Assembly (NCBI GenBank): GCA_947846985.1 | Contig: CANTUZ010000004.1 | Span: forward strand, 52,243,672-52,307,671 | Length of the DNA: 64,000 nucleotides | Reading direction: 5' to 3' | Source: Fratercula arctica | Lineage: Eukaryota; Chordata; Aves; Charadriiformes; Alcidae | Shown: positions 32,979-44,886 of the stretch, piece after piece | Position numbering within the stretch: the first letter of the stretch is position 1 | How the letters are laid out: each line of letters opens with the position of its first letter | The notes under the pieces: model-generated | Database searches by the model: none | Told to the model about the DNA's origin: nothing | The model's input: only the letters and a program-made list of their open reading frames with translations | Translations under genes and position numbers: made by a program

Positions 32979-34080
32979 GTAAGCGGGAACTGGTCATATA
33001 TAGTGGTTTTATATGAATATCACAATCAGTTTCCATAGTTAGGACACGGTGTCCCTAGTTTCACATATTGCACAAATGTAGCATAAGAGGAAAAGCCTTT
33101 GGTGAAAGAATAGTAACAATATAAATTAAATAGCAGTCAGGAATGTTTTGACTTTCTGTATCATTTGGATCGCGATTAGTCTATCTTCCGCATTTTTACA
33201 GAATTAGTCTGAAGTGTAGGAACTTGCATTTCAACTCTACCAACTTGTGTGCAGATTCAATGAAAACAGTTGGAAATCTGGAATTTCTGATGTGATTTTC
33301 TTTTAAAATTTTCAGCTTTTAAAGCCAAACTAAGAAACTTTGAATAGCCATAATGGCCCACTAAATATCAATAGAACAAGCAAAGTCACCAAAATGTTCT
33401 ATTTAAACTTTACAGCCTGTGAATTTAGTTTTAATTACTTTAAAATATATATTTTAAGCATGTTATTAATTTTAATATACTGTAATAGTGAAAGACAATG
33501 AAATGCTTCCACTTTTTCCCATTGAAAATTGCACTGCATTCCTGAAAGTAGTGTTAAATTAAAACACTTATTTTTGGTAAAGAACCCTTCCACTGAACAT
33601 TTTTGCTTCTCTTGGAAGTATTCACAAAATGTTCCAAATTCTCAAGTTTGGTCTACAAAGGCTAAATATGTGTGGGGTTGCATGGAACAGAAGCAGTTTT
33701 TAATTTAGGAGAATTAGCCTCAGCAGGACCAGGCTCTGCTCACTTCGACAGCTGCAAACACTGGCATACACTGAGGTAAACATGTTTAAATTACATAATT
33801 TCCAGACCACTGATTTTTTTGCAACTAACTCCAGGGCAGTTCCCTTGAAAGAAAAACTCAAGGACAGATTTGCGATGCAACATTATTATATCTATTAAAA
33901 TGTGCCAGAAACATTCTGCTCTGGCTCCGTATTAAACATATTGTCCTAATATGTGATTCGTGCAAGTCTTCTGCTCCCGCCAACTGGACTGAATGGTAGC
34001 AGGCACTAATAGCCTGGACTAACAATAGATACATTTTCTTTGAATTTTGCGTGTTTGTTTGTGGCTTTTTCTCCTACCAG
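32979..34080. other. noncoding stretch, possible intron
   Basis: No gene recognised. A very AT-rich segment at 33420-33490 holds TTTTAATTACTT and ATTAATTTTAAT. The phrase GACCAGGCTCTGCTC near 33729 faintly resembles the old repeat seen elsewhere, but is too short to call. If the flanking candidate exons are real, this is their intron. Confidence 0.3.
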
Positions 34081-34720
34081 AAATTATCTGATGTTTTTTG
34101 GGTGGTTTATTTCTCTTTCATTTTCTGGCCTGACACTGAGAACAAACCCAGTGAGTCAGTGCAGAAGCTATTAATCTGCAGTATTGACAAGTGCATGAAG
34201 TGGCAAAGGAAGTTAAAGATTCTTATCAACTTGAGCACAAGGTCAAATCCCGACATTTCTGCCTATATTTTAAAAGATGGGTTGATCTGCACACATGCTC
34301 TCCTTGCTTCATTCCCAACTTATGTCTCTTCAAAACGGAGGAAGCGTCTGATTAACAAAAGGGGATTGTGTCGGGGCTGGCTTCTGGCAGTCTCACTTCT
34401 CTTGGAGGGCATCTTCCCTTTGGGTCGTCCTACAGAAACAAGTCACGTTGACTGAAGAAAAAGCAATATCCTAATTGGGTAAAGGTGTTGGGCCGGTGAG
34501 GTATTTGCAAGGAATGCTTCTCAGCTAATTGTTTAGAATAGTCAATGTAGAAGAAATGTCGGTGGTCAGTGAGGTGGAAAACAGGATAGGAAAGGACAAA
34601 AGGATTTTTAAATTCAAAATTTAGGCAGCATAGAAAGATACATTCCTGGATTGATAGCTGACATTATTATTTCAATTGTACCATAAGTCTCCTCAAATAA
34701 AAAATGAAATATAACACAGA
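34081..34720 (+). other. candidate terminal exon
   Basis: GGCTTTTTCTCCTACCAG (AG at 34079-34080) is a very strong acceptor-like site. The frame downstream stays open from before the splice site to TGA at 34453-34455 (134 codons counting from an ATG at 34051), and AATAAA follows at 34696-34701. The peptide is rich in hydrophobic residues early and basic residues later, with no known family. It could be the last exon of a lncRNA or an unrecognised gene, or chance. Confidence 0.22.
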
Positions 34721-36239
34721 AACCTCTTCCAGCATCACTGTGACCCCCTACCCCATAAGGTGTTTGTAGACAAAATGTGAACTGTGGGTATATTTGTTTT
34801 TGATTACCTGAACCTGGGATCTCTTGGATGACAAGTGATAGCTCTGCTTGGCAACGACATATATATTGACTTGCAAATAAGATAAGTCAGCTTAAAGGAA
34901 GGAAACACTTTAGGTTTCCTAAGGTGATTGAAACTACTCACTAGTTGAAATATAGAAAACAAAATTATTTTGGAGTTTATTTCACCAGTAGCATTCTCAG
35001 AACATGTCATGCTAGCTTTACTCTGCTCATGGTATCAGTTTGCCATGGATGTACTCTCTTGACTTTTAAAAACTTTCAGGAATGAGAAGGGATGTGGTCC
35101 TCTTCCCTCCTGTGCTGGGCCAGCAAGCAATCTCCTCCTGGAAAAGACATTTTAGGAGGCAGCAATGCAGGAGCATGTTTTGGGGCAAGAACAAAAATCC
35201 ATGTCTCTGCTAGTCCTCTGTAGCTTCATATGCTGTGACTAGAGTCAGCGTTAGCTCAAGCTGATATAACGTTAAGAGTTTTTACAAACCAATTCATTTC
35301 GTAATATGTAGAGAGGGCATTCTTTTGTGACTCACCAGTATTTCTTTAAGTAGTGCTTGGCTATAGCAGGAACACCCATGAGATAATAAAAAAAGGATTG
35401 AAAGTATTGTACCTCTTGCCCTCTAAGCTGTTCTTAAGCTTGTTCTTGTTCTTAAGCTGCTGCATAATCATACCCTTGAGCTTCAGAGGGAGAATACCAT
35501 AACGAACTTACATTGAGTGAGAAAACACTATGGGACTCCTTCAAGAAAGCAAGTTTTAGTCTCTCACTTCTGGTATTTTATGAAGTATTAGCTTAAATAA
35601 TAATTTAGCAGGGCCACAAAAGATATGGGCAATAATGGAATAATATTGGAGTGCTGAAGGAAATGAAACACCAGTTCCAGTGCTAATTTTTTTTCTACCA
35701 GCTCTGTTACTGGTGAAGATGAAAATACCAATGGCAATAGAGACAAGAGTTGCGCTTGTGGAGGCTTATGTTGTCTAATGTTTCTTGCCAAGAGGACATT
35801 TCCAGCCCCATTTTCAGATGGTAGAGCTTGTCAAAACAGTCTGAATAATTCCCCAAAGATGCATCATTTTCCTGTAAGTGTCATGACAGCTTTGTGATAG
35901 ATGCCTTCATTTTCATATAATTGTCAAAAAGGCAAGAACATTTTTTATTTCTTCTCAGTAAGCATGAGATTTTAAAAAGTATTTGGTGTCCTGAAACTGC
36001 TCCAATTAAATTCAAGATGTTTTCTGACTGTCTTAAATGGAAGAAAGAAGTTAGGGCTACACAGAGCACTTTGGAAAATCCTACACTTCTTATTCATGCA
36101 TTATTCAATCCCTTTATGTGCTTATGCAAGCTCAAAGGGTGCAATACAAAATGCTCATATCCACACCCTTGTCAAAGAGTACTTAACAGCTAACAACCCT
36201 CTGCCAAAAAAATCTGAACTATGACTTAATTTAAGAAAC
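34721..36239. other. noncoding stretch with short tandem repeat
   Basis: TGTTCTTAAGCT occurs at 35429-35440 and 35447-35458, separated by TGTTCT, an 18-bp period repeat of about 1.7 units. An acceptor-like site ends at about 35959. Frames at 35588-35791 (minus) and 35921-36193 (plus) have no domain. Confidence 0.5.
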
Positions 36240-36625
36240 ATTCAATTTTGTCATATTTCCTTATGGTAATTTTTAACAAAAGTAAATCACTACCGACAAA
36301 CACCCTTTTGACAATGGTATATTAATTGAATTAAGATGGAGAATAAAGGAGACATTACAGGCAGTTAAGTGTGAGAAAGCATGTTCGACACTGAATAATT
36401 AATTTTCATTCCAAGATAAAAATGTTGCCCATCGATTTACAACCCCTTCTGGCTATAAAGCCTTTTGGTGGAAACCTGATTCTTAATTATTGTCACAGGA
36501 ATGCTAAGCTTGTCAAAAAGCTATTTCCATCGTGATGATCAGCCTTAACTGCTTGGAGCAATTTTTGTGCCATACTTAACAGCTGCTTCATCATTTGTTA
36601 TCTTTTCAATTAAGCACTCTATTCC
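36240..36625. promoter_or_regulatory. candidate long conserved-looking regulatory block
   Basis: Nearly 400 bp without low complexity or repeat character but rich in factor-type cores: TATATTAATTGAATTAA (36319-36335), TTAAGTG (36365-36371, NKX2-type), AATAATTAATTTTC (36394-36407), CATTCC and GGAATG (TEAD-type, near 36408 and 36498), ATCGAT (36432-36437), TTAATTATTGTCACAG (36483-36498) and CAATTAAGCACT. This texture is typical of vertebrate conserved noncoding elements near developmental genes. Conservation is not testable here. Confidence 0.35.
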
Positions 36626-38836
36626 TACATGGCTCACAATCTCTATCAAAGAAAGAAACACGGATGCAAACACACACGTGCTCACATACAAGTACATACT
36701 CTCCATGGCATAAAACCTCAACAGCCGCCTGTCTCTGTTTTTCTTTATTACGCAGCAAAGAGTTCAAACATTTCTATGAAACACTTGTGGAATATTTGGA
36801 CTGTTATGTGGCATGTACAGATATCCTCAAAATAACACAGAAGGCAGCTTCAAAGCACCACATCAGCATTTTCAGTTTATATAGTTCTGTCTATGTCCCA
36901 CCATATTTCTGTCTGCTAAATTCACTCTGCTCCTTTCAGTGACAGAACTGAAAATAGACTGATTACGCCACTAAAAAGAGTAAGCAGAAACATACTTCTC
37001 CCCAAAAACATTGTAGTGGTGCATTTACTGTTCTGAAACTAGATGTTCGTAGATTGTCCTCTCCTTGGTATATATTTTGGTTTTCGTATGTAGCTATTTT
37101 ATTTGAGATTTTGTGAGACTGAGTGCTTCTGGCCTGGGTGACTTTAGCAGAAAGTAAAGATGGAGGGATGTCAGCTGTCTCTTCCTCCTACAAAATGAGA
37201 AGGGAAAACAAACGAGGAAATTGGTCTTCCTCATCTGATGGCCTTAATTGCCAGGATGACAGTATCTCCTGTAAGTATTTTAGTTCTGCACACGCAAGCG
37301 CACACAAGAAAATTTGCTGGTTCATTGGTTCATGATGTAAATCAATTCAAACTTAATTTGAGATACTTCATTTAGACTTCTTGTTTGAACCAGTGATCTG
37401 TGGCAAATCTTGTTTGTGCAAAAGCAGAAACAAAAGTTAATAGATATAGAGTGCCAAATTATGTTGCCAGACCAACCACTTTAACGAAGTTTTTTACCTG
37501 CAGATTTGACTAGTCATCAAGGACATTTGTAGAAAGGTACATTGACAAGGTATTTAAGTATTACTTGCTGTCAAGTGAAAACATAAATTTGCCTTTGCGA
37601 ATTTCCTAAATAGAGAGTTGGGTGCATGTGTGAAATAACTCTGTTATCCAAGTGCAGTTTGGAGGATTTTCAGGGGATACTTACTTATTACCAATAGAAA
37701 CTGGCATTTATGATAAGATATTATAAACAACTGTTCCTCATTAGAAACCTGATCTATCAATGAAGCACATGCTTAACTCTATTGCTGGATCTATTGAATT
37801 TTCTGTTGGATTGGAATTTAAATTAATTTTTATGAAGAATTTTATACTGTATGTGTACCTTCTAAGACTAAAATAATATCATTAAGTTTATTTGGGCAAG
37901 ACATGATGGTGCAATGAGAAAGGAAAATTCAAGTCCTTTTTGCATATATCATATATATGAAATTCCTTCTTTACAGTTATAATGATGGTAGGCTAACCAA
38001 ACCACAAAAGCATTTGTATTATATTTTTAGGTTTTAAGAGCTCCAGATGGAGAAAAACATTTTTTTTGGCTAGTCAGTTTAGAAACACATAGCTCCACAA
38101 GAACCTGAACAGTACTTCTAACAATGTAGGAACTCTTCTTAATTTTTACTTTAACGTCATTGTCTGTATGCAGAAAGAAACATTTTCTACAGCCCTTCTG
38201 ATGATTCATTGTACAGGGATACCAGCTGTATCTAACAGTCCAGAATTTCTCCACTACAATTCAAACCAGACATATCTAAATGATTTTCCTTCAGCTTACT
38301 TAACCTGAATAAATTCTAAATGTATTTGAAGAATCCGAATGTGACTGAATATTAGAATATCCAGTACTGAATATTGAAAGGATAAAGAACTCAAATAAAA
38401 TCAGTATATTTTTGATAAGCCTTTTGCACCTGTCACTGAGACCAAAGATGTATAAGGATAGCTGGTGGGATTCACTAGTGGAAAACTGGCATTGCATGAA
38501 GACCACAACTGCTTTGGGTTGGCTGAGAGGCTCAGTGAGTCTAAAGCATTTGCAAGACTTTTTCAAGGCCATTTTACAAATGAGTGACAAGCCAAAGCGA
38601 AAGCTGCTGGCTATGCTCACCCACTGTTGCACTGGATGGCAACAGGAGATCCCACCCCGAGCACTCACATGAGGGTTGAACCTGGCCAGGTCTCAGCCCT
38701 GCCAGCAATGGCTGTTGCAGGTGAAAAAGATCATCCACAGTAGTGGAGTGAAAGAGAAATACCAGAGAGATGTACAGAGGATAGAAAAAGACCTACAAGG
38801 TGAGAAGATACTCTGTATAACCATTGGGGTTTTTCC
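36626..38836. other. noncoding stretch with a weak candidate exon
   Basis: Around 37151-37268 an open stretch lies between GACTTTAGCAG and the donor-like TCCT/GTAAGTAT; the acceptor tract is poor and I give it little weight. Overlapping frames at 36595-36942, 38300-38668 (minus) and 38412-38672 lack domains. An AT-alternating patch sits at 37943-37962. Confidence 0.45.
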
Positions 38837-38869
<33 letters not shown>

Positions 38870-38890
38870 GGGCGGGGTTGGTTTTTTTTG

Positions 38891-38920
<30 letters not shown>
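38837..38920. repeat. compound low-complexity tract: poly-T, (GT)n, (TTTTG)n
   Basis: A 22-nt T run (38837-38858), five GT units, a G-rich spacer GGGGCGGGG, then about seven TTTTG units to 38919. It could be a reversed retrocopy tail or a simple-repeat hotspot. The apparent frames over it are artefacts of the repeat. Confidence 0.9.
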
Positions 38921-38921
<1 letters not shown>

Positions 38922-39704
38922 CCCTGGGCAATGATCTAAAGGAGTGAATGGGTTTGGTTTGACTGGGGTCAGGCAAACAGTGTGGCACTGCGGGAGCACC
39001 TCAGGAGTCTGCTTCACGGTGCAGACACAGCTGGCATTTTCTGTAGTTACAGACTAGGTGGGTTGAGCTCTGCTTGCTTCTTGTTCTGCATTTCCTGCCA
39101 AGGAGTTGTTTTACTTGGGACAATCTGCGCTGAGTGTTGGTCACCACGTCCATTGTAAGGGTGGAATGGTCCAGGGACCACTCTGGGACTCTGGGACAAG
39201 CTAACTGGGCTCCTATCCCAAACTCTGTCTGGGCATATTCTCTGTTCTGCCCTGCCAGGTTGTTACTTTTCAGAAATGCTCTTCCTTTTGCTAAATAGAA
39301 AAGCTTTATCAACTCTTTAGGATATTTGGCAAGAGGACTAAGCTCTTAGTTCTCTGTTCAGAAGAAAACTTTTCTGTTGTAACCCCTTTTTACATGATTT
39401 TAAATTAATCTCCAGTTCTGTAAGTCATTGCTTTGTTCACCTACCTACAGTGCTGAGCTCAACTTTCAGTTGGTCTTTGACTGTTTCTTTTAGGTTTGAT
39501 TACAAAATGCACCACTTCTTTAAAGAGTTTAAAGTCATTACCCTACAAAGCATAATAAGTTGCATGTAAGTTATTTACATAATTTGGATATGGGGCTAAA
39601 AACATTCTTATTGATTTGGTCAGAGCTGAGTCTATTCATATACTTGAGCCACAAAGGACTCCATCATATATTGTATTTGTACATGTGACATAGGCTGCTG
39701 TAAG
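38921..39704. other. noncoding stretch, nothing recognised
   Basis: A minus-strand frame of 103 codons (39001-39312) has no known domain. CTCTGGGA is repeated at 39180-39196. Nothing else is recognised. Confidence 0.5.
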
Positions 39705-39712
39705 AAAAAAAA

Positions 39713-39744
<32 letters not shown>

Positions 39745-39749
39745 AAAAA
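39705..39749. repeat. poly-A tract with AAAAG units
   Basis: A 25-nt A run, then three G-interrupted A units to 39749. It could be a plus-strand retrocopy tail; the upstream sequence shows no recognisable processed gene. Confidence 0.9.
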
Positions 39750-40559
39750 GTTTGGTTTAGAGGGCTCATCCGACTTAAAGTGTTTCTGTCATGGTTTGAA
39801 ATGCTGAACCTGGGGGTCATGTGCTGAGTCCAGCTGAGGATCTAACCCAGCATTTGGCATCTGTGGGAGATGGTAGAAAAAGCAATAAGTGAGAGTCTCC
39901 AGTTCTTGAATGCCTCTGGTCAGACACTGCTGTCAGCTATTACACATGTAATGTACTGAAATACATGGATTTACTTGCCAACCCCACAGAAGGACAGAGG
40001 AATTTCAAGTGTTGCTGTATATGGGCAAAACACATAACCCACACTCTTGGTTGTGGGTGTAACCACATAAATGTTTTCTGTGTATTTCCCCACAATGCAG
40101 AGAAAAGTGCTATTATTCAGCAGTGCTTTTCACTTCATATGAAAATAAAATATAAAATAAAATTCTAGAATTCAAGTAATTTTGATTCAATGGAATAAGA
40201 ACAAACCTCAAAATAGATCTCTTCTTGAAGAATGTCTCCCTGTATATTATTTCATATCTACTGAAAAGTGAGATTAAGAGCACAGAAACAATTTATGGCA
40301 TCAACAAGTCAAGGAATTCAAACATGAAGTCCTGCAGTACTGGAATAACAGATGTGTTGAGATAATCCATATGTGTGGAATATTCATGTAAAGAGATTTA
40401 GCTTGTCCTGAGATATTAGGCAGGGAAATATGGAAGAAGGTGTTGGCTTGTACATCTCTTTCTCTCAACGTATATGCACTTAAAACAATTTTGGGCCAGT
40501 GTATAGGCAGAGATAAAGGGAGAAGTGAGGAAGGCGTGACCTCTCTTTTTTTAGGATTT
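39750..40559. other. noncoding stretch, nothing recognised
   Basis: Plain AT-rich DNA. The plus-strand frame at 39965-40168 has no domain. Confidence 0.5.
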
Positions 40560-40870
40560 ACAATAAGATAACAAGCGAGAAGGTCAGGTGGATGAGGTTC
40601 TTTGGAAAGTATCTCTCAGAGTCATCCCAAATACAGGAGTTGGTAGTAGGAAGGGATTTTAACTGTGTAGGCGTCTGCCAGGAGAGTAATGTGTCAGGAT
40701 GCACTGAATGTCTGCCAGGTTCTTGGAATGCATTTTGTCAATATTTTGAAAAGGCAACCAGAGAAACATATCTAGATTTGGGAGGAATGACTAAAAGGTT
40801 GCTGAAAAGGGAGAAACTGTGAAATGATAAAGATTGCAAGCTGTAGTAAAGGAGCAGCAAATAACAGCAA
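40560..40870 (+). mobile_element. CR1 LINE relic, endonuclease part of ORF2
   Basis: The frame at 40592-40822 reads LVVGRDFN (DFN codons from 40655), then CQESNVSGC and, about 35 residues after DFN, KATRETYLDLGG. CR1 endonuclease domains show GDFN...CW..NTA...EPTR...LDL in this order and nearly this spacing (about 40 residues from DFN to PTR), so a small deletion is implied. It ends at a stop at 40820-40822. It is an ancient, inactive fragment. It may belong to the same insertion as the reverse-transcriptase part at 44.1 kb, or be separate. Confidence 0.6.
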
Positions 40871-42324
40871 GGAAAGAAAAATTATTTCAGGAAGGAAATG
40901 TCAATATTGCAGAGAGTTGGAAGGTTGGTCTGAAGGAAAGAAAGAATCAAAGATTGAGAAAACAAATGCAAATAATCTCCTTGTGAAGGAAAGGTAGTGA
41001 ATTTAGTGAGAGAATGAGTGCATTAACATGGTGCTTATGAGATAAAAGATGTCAGCAATTTGGAGAGATACACCTAAGAAAAACATCTCCATTGCGGGAG
41101 GAATAACAGAGATGAAGCACAGTAATTTCTGAGACTTTTCCATGTAGATCTATGAGCACTCTACAATCTGTACCCTTAAGGTTCTTCTCTTGCTGTGTTC
41201 TTTGTCTAGGCTCTAATTCTAGAAAAATTAATTGAAATCAAATCTTCAATTATATAATAAGAAAATTTTTATCTGAAGGTTATGGCCTTTCCTCATAGGA
41301 CTTATCTTGACTGACTCAGAGCTGGCATTGCCCCTGACATCAAAGACTTTTACATGTTACGTCACTTTCACATCTGTCCCCAGTCCACCTTCGTTAACTG
41401 AATTTCTCTAATACAAATACAGAACCACTTAAGTTTGCCCAGGTATGTGTTCCTTTTCTGCCTTTTAGAATCCAAGCTGGGAAGATATAAGTATAGCTCA
41501 GGCTGGGGTGGTGGAAATCCCTGTCAACAGCCTCCATGAAGGGAGCCTGGGTCGGAAAGGGCTGGCATTACCAGGGCAAAAGTAGAGGCTGGGACCTGCA
41601 GCACCTAAGCAAAATTTTGTCACTACATGGGATGACCAGGCACCACCACCTAATCATTCCTTTCTTTCTGCTGGAAATATGAGGCAGCATATCTATGAAG
41701 TTTGCCAAAAATGAACATTAAAGTGTATGTGTTTCTTCCCCAAGGACAGAGTGAGCCGGAGGCCAAAGGACTCATGAAAGGTTTTGTTTACATTATCTAA
41801 TACACTCCTGGAAGGTGCTTAAATAGTGCAGTAAAGAAGACAGTAGAATTGTTACTTCTTAGGATTGTATCACATGCATTTACTTATTTATTCTTATTTT
41901 GACTTTTTATCAGAACTCAGTTTGTCTCCCAGTTTTTGCCCATAATTTCTTATCTCTCCCCTTCTGTTCTAATTGCTAAGACCTTTATGCTGCTGAGATA
42001 TTTCTTTAAAAAGCCTTTGATGTAATGTAACCTGAGAGCTCAGCCACCATGTTCAGTGGTAAGGAATTTTTTGCAGAAAAGGTGCCAAGCCATTGCTTCT
42101 TTTGGATTTCTCTCTTCTTTTTGTTTAATTTAATTGTAGGGCAAAGTGCTATACTTGCAGAAATGGAAATAAAAGACCCCTGATTGTAAGTTGCTTGATA
42201 TGTGTCTTTCTCTGCACTAGAGAATGTGTTGTCTGCTAATACAAAGGGTGAATTTGCCTCAGTAAAAGGAATGTAGTTTCTGGGATCCCAACTCAATTTA
42301 CTGCTCTCTTTTGGCTCCCATCCA
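40871..42324. other. noncoding stretch, possibly more LINE decay
   Basis: Purine-rich at 40860-41110, where further CR1 coding remnants might lie but none is readable. From 41300 on plain DNA. A minus-strand frame (42006-42296, 96 codons) has no domain. Confidence 0.4.
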
Positions 42325-42438
42325 GGGAAGCATTAAGGAATATGCTTAATTGTAAGCACGTGGACAAATGAGAAGTCCTATTGATTTGCTTATGATTCAG
42401 TTGTGCCTAAGTGCTGTGTTTGGTCAGTGCTTTAATCC
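42325..42438 (+). repeat. degenerate old interspersed repeat
   Basis: ATATGCTTAATTGTAAGCAC then GTCCTATTGATTTGCTTATG and TGCCTAAGTGCTGTGTTTGG match 'catgcttaactttaagcac...gtcccattgacttc...gcttaagtgctttgctgga', the familiar layout of an old amniote repeat. This is the longest readable copy in the window. Confidence 0.65.
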
Positions 42439-44089
42439 CACTTTTAAAAAGGACAGTTTGTCCTTTCTGCTAGGTGTTAGACACAATAGGCAAAATCCTC
42501 AGTGAGAAGCAAACGCTCTCTGGCCAGGACAGCCTCATTGGTGGGTGCTGAATTGGGCTGGCAAAAAGACGTATAAGAGACAGAACAGAGAAAATGATGA
42601 AGAAATACAATGAGGAGTGACAGGAGGTCAGGGAGAAAGCGAGGAGGGAGATGGAGTCATGAACAGTCACCTACTGCCTGACTCTGCGAGTATACCCTGG
42701 CAGGTCTCACTGCAGGGGGATTATATAGCAGTGACTGTGTAAGAGCTGGAAGACCCCTAAGTGGAAGAGAAATAGAAAGGAAACAGCGTCTTTTGTGAAG
42801 CAGTCGGCCATTTTTAAGGCCCAGCTTATCTGAGAGCTGCCAGAGGCCTGCAACAGGCTCTGCCAGGCCTTAAGCACCTGGTGTTGGACAATTTATTCGT
42901 TTCCATTGTAACGTTTGAAAAACCTGATAACGGCAGGGTTGGGGCAATAGGCACACAATAGGTGTAATTTAATAAGTTGCACATATTTTGGGGGCCCTAC
43001 AGGAGGCCTCCCACGTCCGAAGAAGGTAAACCAGGCCTCTACACGTGCAGTGAGGAATCATGCGTACTGTAATCTACACAGGTCCCATGCACTTCTGCTC
43101 AGCTGCACGACCTCAGTGGCAAGTTCCACAAGGGGATATTAGCGATTCCAAGAAGCTAAACTCAGACCATCCGAAACTGATACAGAATATTCACCGCTAC
43201 TGCAGTCTAATTTGGATTGCCCCTCACACAGCTGAATTAGCTAAGGGCTGGGTTTGTGGTGTTATTAAGAACTACACAGAATAAGCTTTTGCTGTGATTG
43301 CCTTGAGCATTTAGATAAATGAAATAGTGTGCAAACTGATAATCATGATGCTAGGCCTGTTAAACCAGAATAGATAGAGTATAATAACCAAAAGGAGTTG
43401 TTTTCATGGGCAAGCCTCACAGTAAATTTCTTCTCCATGTCCCACTTCCCCCTCATTTTACAACCTAAACCCAAACAGCTACTATATTTTTCATAAGCCA
43501 GTGACATCTTACTTTCTTCCCAGGCATTTCTTTTAATATTATCTTTATGTAAGGTCATGGCTCCTTAACTCTAAAGTCTCTTCAAAGAGAACAATAAGCA
43601 GTTTAATTGTACACTCCCATTCTCTGCCTAGGTGACAATAATTTTTAATATTTCAGGAGTGAATGGAAATGTCAAATAACACCAGTACCCATGTTTCTGA
43701 GTGATACACAAACACACCGAGATGTAGATTCATTGTTTTTAGTGACTGCACACAAAACAAAGCATGGGAGAAAGGACAGCAGCATAAAAATATAAACTCA
43801 AAACACAAATAATTGTGTTACTTTGCACTACCTCAAGTGGAAAGCAGAGATGGGAAGGGGTTCTTTTAGTAATTTTAACTGAAAGGGTTTTCAGTTGCAG
43901 TTGTAGGCATTCATTTTTAATGGATCTTAGCATGCTGCTAAAATTTCAGAAAATGGGAAAAATGTTAATTTTTGAGACAATATTTTAAAAAGGTAGGTGT
44001 GAAATATGGATCACTGATGGTTATTTAGCCCAGCATTAGTCTGAGGCAAAATAGTGAAAACGCTGATGTAAAATGCAATCAATGAATGA
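42439..44089. other. noncoding stretch with a GC-richer patch
   Basis: Between 42690 and 43040 the sequence is GC-richer, with CpGs and a local repetition (GCCAGAGGCCTG and GCCAGGCCTT) and an AAG/GTAAAC donor-like site near 43026. No repeat family or protein is recognised. The rest is plain. Confidence 0.45.
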
Positions 44090-44730
44090 ATAAAGGAAAG
44101 GAGTATGATCAATGATAGTCAACACTGTTTTTGTGGAAATAGGTCCTGAGAGAGGTACCGTTTTGTCAAGTTTAAATATATATGTGTGATCAGCCTCTGT
44201 TAAGACGAGTATACTCTGATTTTTAAAGGCATTTGAATTAGTAAAGCATGATGGTCTGGTTAAAGACCAAATAATCTATAGAAATTATAAAGTATGAACT
44301 AAACGGACTGTGAACTAACAGGTCACAAAAAATAAGTGTCAGTTGGCAACTAGCTTGAGTCTCTAAAACTGGAAGAAACTTTGATTCAGTTTAACATTTT
44401 GTCAGGGTAAATATAGATACAGAATGATTGTTGAAAACACTTGTGGATCATGTGAAGACTGACAAAATGGAAAAGAAATGAATTAGGACAGAGAAATATA
44501 GCTGGGTAGTTTGCCCTGCGTCACTTGGCAAAATGACTCATACAAAAGACCTTTAAATAAAGTCAAAAGCAAAACTAGGAACTGGAATGCAAGGTACAGG
44601 GCAGGAGGCTGTGTCCTAGAGAGGCATGATTATTGAGATTAGAGGGCAAAGTTGGACTGAATCAAGAGATAAGAACCAAAGATGGTGAGTACGGGTTGGG
44701 AGATGGCTGCCCTGTGTGATTTCAATGAGA

Positions 44731-44774
44731 CTAGTTCTGGTGGAATACCACACTAGTTCTGGTGGAATACCACA
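44731..44774. repeat. 22-bp tandem duplication, exact
   Basis: The 22-bp unit beginning CTAGTTCTGGTGG occurs twice without mismatch (44731-44752 and 44753-44774), inside the old LINE relic. The perfect identity against the decayed background points to a recent duplication. Confidence 0.9.
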
Positions 44775-44859
44775 CCTTGTTCCAGGATCCTCACTTTAAA
44801 GACGATATTGAAAAATTGGGACATGTTTGTGGGTTTTGCCTTTGTTTGTTTTTGGTTTG

Positions 44860-44886
44860 TTTTTTTTTTTTTTTTTTTTTTTTTTT
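44860..44886. repeat. poly-T tract, 27 nt, inside LINE relic
   Basis: A 27-nt T run preceded by TTTG/TTTTGG units lies exactly between the IEKLG and RMILG parts of the LINE frame. It must have arisen after the LINE inserted, by expansion or by insertion of a minus-strand tail. Confidence 0.9.

Noticed and set aside
33725..33785. Further copy of the old repeat (GACCAGGCTCTGCTC)
   Set aside because: Too few matching bases to separate from chance; the same holds for the GGGCCAGATT phrase at about 46490.
37151..37268. Exon between TTTAGCAG and GTAAGTAT
   Set aside because: The donor is good but the acceptor has a weak pyrimidine tract, and the exon end (TCCT) is poor.
38731..39017. Lys/Asn/Gln-rich minus-strand frames
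   Set aside because: They translate the (TTTTG)n and poly-T tract.
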